Part shown: in pieces, positions 60,223-64,000 of the stretch | Layout: each line of letters opens with the position of its first letter | Numbering within the stretch: the first letter of the stretch is position 1 | NCBI RefSeq assembly: GCF_016097555.1 | Contig: NC_054704.1 | Span: 95,134,204-95,198,203 of the forward strand | Source: Gigantopelta aegis | Taxonomy: Eukaryota; Mollusca; Gastropoda; Neomphalida; Peltospiridae | Direction: 5' to 3' | Length of the DNA: 64,000 nucleotides | The notes under the pieces: generated by a model | What the model was told of the DNA's origin: nothing | What the model saw: the letters and a program-made list of their open reading frames with translations, nothing else | The model's database searches: none | Made by a program: the position numbers and the translations under genes

Positions 60223-60874
60223 GTGAGTACTTTAATTATTAGAAAATCATTAACTTCACTTACTGCAATTAACAAAGCGTAATTAACGAATTTATCTACA
60301 TAATTAACGTAAAGATCAATCATAATTAACTTAATTAACAATTCGTCGTTAGTGTAATTAACAAATCATCTTTGACTTATTTAACTACATAATTAACCAC
60401 TCATACTTAACAGTTATTAATTGATGTAACTGACAAATTAGAATTAACGTATTTAACTGCATAATTAACGACACATAATCAAGGTAATTAACACATCATG
60501 ATTAACGTAATTAACAAATCGTAATTAACGTATTTTTCTTATTTTATAATTAACGTAATTCACAACACCCACCTAACGTAATTAACAAATCACAATTATT
60601 TATAGATTTGGTTGGTTTAAACTCGGCTTGTTGACTCTTCTCTTCTTTTAATTTTGTTGTTGTTGTTAAACTTAGCTTATGGTCATGTCTGAAACATAAG
60701 CGCGCTTGTCATACACTTTGGAGATTTATAGTTTAATATGACACATTAAGAAACAATTTGCAGTCATAATAGGCATGTATATAAACATGAAATGAAGACA
60801 ATTATAATGTCTGTGTTCCGCAAAAACAAAAACTAGGTATTAATTTAAGTTTTGAATATTTGAAATAGTAATTA

Positions 60875-60917
<43 letters not shown>

Positions 60918-62056
60918 TTTTAGAAATCTAGTATAGTATTAAGGCTTGTGTCCCCCGCCCCCTCCACTAGACATTGTACTCCCCACTTCATATACCATAT
61001 CGTTTCTAAGGGTCTGATCAGTATTAATGTTTTATTTTACAGGTCCTATTCTGGTACGCGATTTATCAGATGCTACAATGTGTGCACGAAGATGCACCGG
61101 TTAGTATATGTTACATAATTATTATCACATCCATTCTGGCTTTCCTCACATCATAAAATGTATCCACATTTATAAAGAAGATAACATTCGTTTTGCTAAA
61201 CAACAAACTATTGACAAAGTTTTAACTATAATAAATTGAGCTATAACTTTGTCAACAAACTATTGACAAAGTTAAAATTCTGGTAAAACCAATCAATAAA
61301 GAATATTTTGTGTGTTTTATTTAAATAAAATGTTGTAAATATCGCAAAACATAAACCACAAATCTTTATAAACTGAATTGTTTGGTAGCACAATGGTGCT
61401 ACTATAATTGAACATGGAGTTTAACTAATACCGAATTGTGTTATTACACAATACATGTTCTCTTATTAAAAATATATTTTAACTATTACTGAAGTGTGAT
61501 TACAAACTGCAGGTTCGAACAAGTTCAAATTCACGCCTGGAATGACCTACGAATTCGACTACAACGTGATGTCCGAAACGACCATGGAAGGGGCCGATAC
61601 TGAGCGAGCCTCCATAGAGATACGAGCTGTCGCGGACATCGAGGTCTTGTCACAGTGTGACTTTGCTCTCAGGGTGAGCTACGTGTTGCACTTGATTATT
61701 CACATGGTTTGCAGTGGGCGAACATAAACGGGCTATTTGAAGCTAGTTTTTTCACATACACTGTTGTTATGTGACTACTTTATAAGGACGTGTTTTCGGT
61801 TTATAAGCAATAAGTCATCAACGTGACTCTTAATGTAGCATTCATTGTCTCAAATGCATATACATAAGACCGAATTTGCAAAGCCTTTTTCATCTTATAC
61901 TCGTGTAACTACATACATTTACAAAGACTTCGTAAATTCGGATATTTGAGTTCAGATTGTAATCTGAACCGAATTTCAGAATCTTATTAAAGAGTAATAA
62001 ACACATGCCTTAAAAGTTACTAATTGTTTTGACATTACTTAGGTAAAAAAAAGAAG

Positions 62057-62091
<35 letters not shown>

Positions 62092-63747
62092 TACCTGCTA
62101 TATTCTAACAGCACGATTACTATTACAGTTCAGTTAATAACTGAAAACAACTTTGTATACCTTCTTGACTTTGTATCTCAGATGCGAGATGTGAGTGTTT
62201 TCGATACATCATCACCAGAAAGGCGGAACATGGACCTGGTGGGAGAATTCAGAGCAGCACTGGAGAGAAACATCCTCCGCTTCTCCTTCCAAGATGGCGT
62301 CGTCGAAGACGTCTGTCCAGCAGACAACGAGGTCACGTGGGCCCTGAACTTTAAGAGAGGAGTGTTGTCCTCCATCCAGAACTCCATGGACAACCTGGAG
62401 AAGGACCAAGTAGTTCACGAGGTATCTAGACATACACAGTTTAATATTGATGGAGAATTGTTTTGTTACTGTACTGGTAAATCGTTTCCAGCGGTCTACC
62501 AGAGTAGTGAATATGATAGATGTATATTACAGCATGAAACATCTGTAGTTAGATACAAATACAACATTTTCAATAACAGAAGCCTACCGATATTGAAAGA
62601 GCTGTGAAAACGAAGTAGAAAAACAAAATAGCACAATTATATTTAATGTCTACCACAGCAAACATTTATATGGATTAACAACACATTTATTTAAGGACAT
62701 AATTTATAATTGTTAACTGCTACGTGGTGAGGCCNNNNNNNNNNNNNNNNNNNNNNNNNNNNNNNNNNNNNNNNNNNNNNNNNNNNNNNNNNNNNNNNNN
62801 NNNNNNNNNNNNNNNNNNNNNNNNNNNNNNNNNNNNNNNNNNNNNNNNNNNNNNNNNNNNNNNNNNNNNNNNNNNNNNNNNNNNNNNNNNNNNNNNNNNN
62901 NNNNNNNNNNNNNNNNNNNNNNNNNNNNNNNNNNTACAGTATTTCCCAAGTTCAATCTGGGGATCATCCAAAGAGACTGTCAAAGATGCATGGAACAAGA
63001 AACTAATGGTAAGGCATTGTCTTATATATGCATGCTATAGATTGTTGATGGTAAGATATTGTTATATATATGTTTGCTATAGATTGTCGAGGCTGTAGCA
63101 GCTTCGTGGGCAGTCACGTATCACGTTTGTATCTTAATTCCAATTGTGCGAAATCTTAACCCGGTGTGCAAAATCTAAAACTTCTTTTTTACCAACCAAC
63201 TAATCCATGTCTAGGTTAGATGGTCAGGATTGCTATGGGTGGCCTGGATAACATACTTAAATCTTAATTAGATATAAGCTAGATAATAACTGAAAACAAT
63301 TAGTGATCACTGATGACTGATCCGCTGAGCTTCTTTGAACAGTGCCTTTCACACTAGTTTTCTACAAATTTGTGTTTGTTAAATCTCTGCAAAAGCTATG
63401 GTGTTCAGTAAATGTTGTAAAGAAATGACAGTATAATAAAGTATAATCCATCCATCTGTCCTTGTGTCCGTTCATCAATCTATCAATTCGTTCATTCATT
63501 CATTCATTCATTCATTCATTCATTGCTATGCCCGTCCATCCTTCCATCCTCACTTTTCATACACACGTATTCCTACCACATTTATCCAAATGAAAGTATA
63601 CATACATAGAAATATATATATATATATTTTTGTTACAATGATGGCTGATTTTTACTTAGTCCTTTGTGTTTGGTTTATTTTCAGAACTACAACGCAGTTC
63701 CTCGAAAGAACAGAACTGGGCGCCGAATGCAAGTAAGAAGAATATAG
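60168..63747 (+). CDS. Apolipophorin/apoB-like gene 2, tandem paralogue, middle lost in assembly gap
   Basis: Four 5' exons (60168-60222, 61043-61099, 61513-61673, 62182-62421) match exons 1-4 of gene 1 in order, phase and length. After a 200-N gap two exons (62940-63008, 63685-63747) match exons 28 and 29 of gene 1, again in phase and with stop at the same distance. What is visible amounts to a signal peptide, the start of the lipid-transfer module and the last 43 residues. The counterparts of exons 5-27, spread over 35 kb in gene 1, are not in the window. Either the gap stands for a large unsequenced piece, or the join brings together two gene copies, or a real deletion lies there. Exon 3 is 54% identical between the two genes by my count, so the duplication is not recent. 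Confidence 0.85.
60245..60590 (+). repeat. Directional TAATTAAC-rich degenerate repeat, gene 2 intron 1
   Basis: I count 16 ATTAAC strings in about 350 bases, all on the + strand, often as CGTAATTAACAAATC or ACATAATTAACG. Starts about 25 bases after exon 1. Confidence 0.8.
60613..61042. other. Rest of gene 2 intron 1
   Basis: AT-rich, with an (AT)n run at 60880-60912. Confidence 0.5.
61043..61099 (+). CDS. Gene 2 exon 2: mature N-terminus
   Basis: Encodes GPILVRDLSDATMCARRCT, with the two cysteines spaced as in gene 1 exon 2. Acceptor TTACAG, donor GTTAGT, phase 1 on both sides. Confidence 0.85.
61100..61512. other. Gene 2 intron 2
   Basis: A short stretch AACAAACTATTGACAAAGTT occurs twice (61200 and 61254 areas) around AACTATAATAAATTGAGC; otherwise nothing recognised. 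Confidence 0.5.
61513..61673 (+). CDS. Gene 2 exon 3: lipid-transfer module
   Basis: 161 nt, as in gene 1. KFKFTPGMTYEFDYNVMSET and IEVLSQCDFALR match the start of the Vitellogenin_N barrel. Phase 0 end before GTGAGC. Confidence 0.93.
61868..61942. mobile_element. Palindromic MITE-like element, family P, copy in gene 2 intron 3
   Basis: Arms ACCGAATTTGCAAAGCCTTT and the inverse AAGACTTCGTAAATTCGG, middle ACTACATACATT as at 8300-8396. Confidence 0.72.
62059..62087. repeat. Poly-C run (29 C), gene 2 intron 3
   Basis: 29 consecutive C, about 95 bases before exon 4. Confidence 0.95.
62182..62421 (+). CDS. Gene 2 exon 4: lipid-transfer module
   Basis: 80 codons: MRDVSVFDTSSPERRNMDLV at the start, then ILRFSFQDGVVEDVCPADNE and [20 protein letters not shown] as in the family. 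Phase 0 at both ends (CTCAG acceptor, GTATCT donor). Confidence 0.93.
62735..62934. other. Assembly gap, exactly 200 N
   Basis: A run of 200 N between exon 4 and the penultimate exon of gene 2. A round size suggests a placeholder scaffold gap of unknown true length. Open frames that appear to cross it have no meaning. Confidence 0.98.
62940..63008 (+). CDS. Gene 2 penultimate exon
   Basis: Begins five bases after the gap (TACAG acceptor). YFPSSIWGSSKETVKDAWNK KLM aligns with gene 1 exon 28, sharing Y, WGS and a K/E-rich end; phase 0 at both ends, donor GTAAGG. Confidence 0.8.
63009..63684. other. Last intron of gene 2
   Basis: A doubled piece TGCTATAGATTGT (63030-63085), an ATTC repeat (63491-63523) and an AT run (63613-63627); no element recognised. 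Confidence 0.5.
63685..63747 (+). CDS. Gene 2 last exon: basic tail and stop
   Basis: Encodes NYNAVPRKNRTGRRMQVRRI then TAG: 20 residues, the same as gene 1 exon 29 and equally basic. Acceptor TTTTCAG. No AATAAA is visible in the 253 bases that follow, so the 3' end probably lies beyond the window. Confidence 0.82.
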   Translation, partial: NYNAVPRKNRTGRRMQVRRI

Positions 63748-64000
63748 ACCTGGACTCTTTAGCATTCCAATCCATCCATGGACAGTAACAATGAGATTTC
63801 TCTGATGTGCAAGAATGGACTTATACAAATATGTTATAAATATGAACAGCATAAAGACCTAGTCAAATAAGACCACATGTACTTATACTCAGAAGTGGAA
63901 TATTTTGTTTTGTGTTCAAACTCCAGTGAACTTGACATTTATTTTCCTGTGGGTTTTCTTGTGGGTTTTTTGTTGGGCTTTTGTAGGGATGGATTGTTTT

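Noticed and set aside
60245-60590. Functional HNF1 or homeodomain enhancer
   Set aside because: All motifs point the same way and flanks repeat too; a decayed tandem repeat is simpler. Kept only as a finding to test.
62713-63098. Open frames crossing the run of N
   Set aside because: N has no coding meaning; only the 62940-63008 part is a supported exon.
1-64000. Retrovirus-like, LTR or Polinton-type elements
   Set aside because: No gag, integrase, envelope, capsid or long terminal repeat pattern was seen; the only reverse transcriptase is Penelope-like.

Overview
This is animal nuclear DNA, most likely from a mollusc and probably a gastropod. The reasons are long AT-rich introns with GT-AG borders, one very large secreted lipoprotein gene, and very many tRNA-derived SINEs of a type I associate with molluscan genomes. 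The species assignment is an inference; nothing in the window names it. No bacterial, organellar or viral gene was seen.

The window is built around two tandem + strand genes for large lipid-transfer proteins of the apolipophorin / apolipoprotein B / vitellogenin superfamily. Gene 1 (1467-48096) can be read from start codon to stop as 29 exons whose phases all agree, giving 12,501 nt and 4,166 residues: signal peptide, N-terminal lipid-transfer (Vitellogenin_N) module, a DUF1943-type beta-sheet region, a giant 6,525-nt exon with about 20 repeats of a TPFxGY-type beta module, and a helix-rich C-terminal part with a basic tail. No von Willebrand D domain was found. Gene 2 (60168-63747) starts with four exons homologous to exons 1-4 of gene 1. 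After a run of exactly 200 N it ends with two exons homologous to exons 28 and 29. Its middle (about 35 kb in gene 1) is therefore hidden in, or lost at, the gap.

The rest is repeat-rich. There are about 35 SINE copies or fragments assembled from two tRNA-like heads, a shared core and three tails. Intron 3 of gene 1 carries a Penelope-like retroelement with an open reverse transcriptase plus GIY-YIG frame (6130-7983). Intron 28 holds an internally deleted pogo/Tigger DNA transposon relic (45463-46869). Several palindromic MITE-like elements are present, one family of which sits in intron 3 of both genes. Minisatellites are prominent: 32 bp (17104-17462), 54/76 bp (18321-19455), 61/65 bp (40275-41494) and 45 bp (42985-43860). 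Others grew out of splice junctions (exon 9 acceptor, exon 17 donor) or out of SINE ends (36040-36548, 50517-50788, 53826-54645). The 12 kb between the two genes (48240-60045) holds only repeats and unassigned AT-rich sequence.

Both genes should encode secreted haemolymph lipid carriers: the N-terminal module loads lipid and the long beta-rich body holds it. Each has a TATA-type promoter of its own, so they are likely separately transcribed paralogues rather than one unit.
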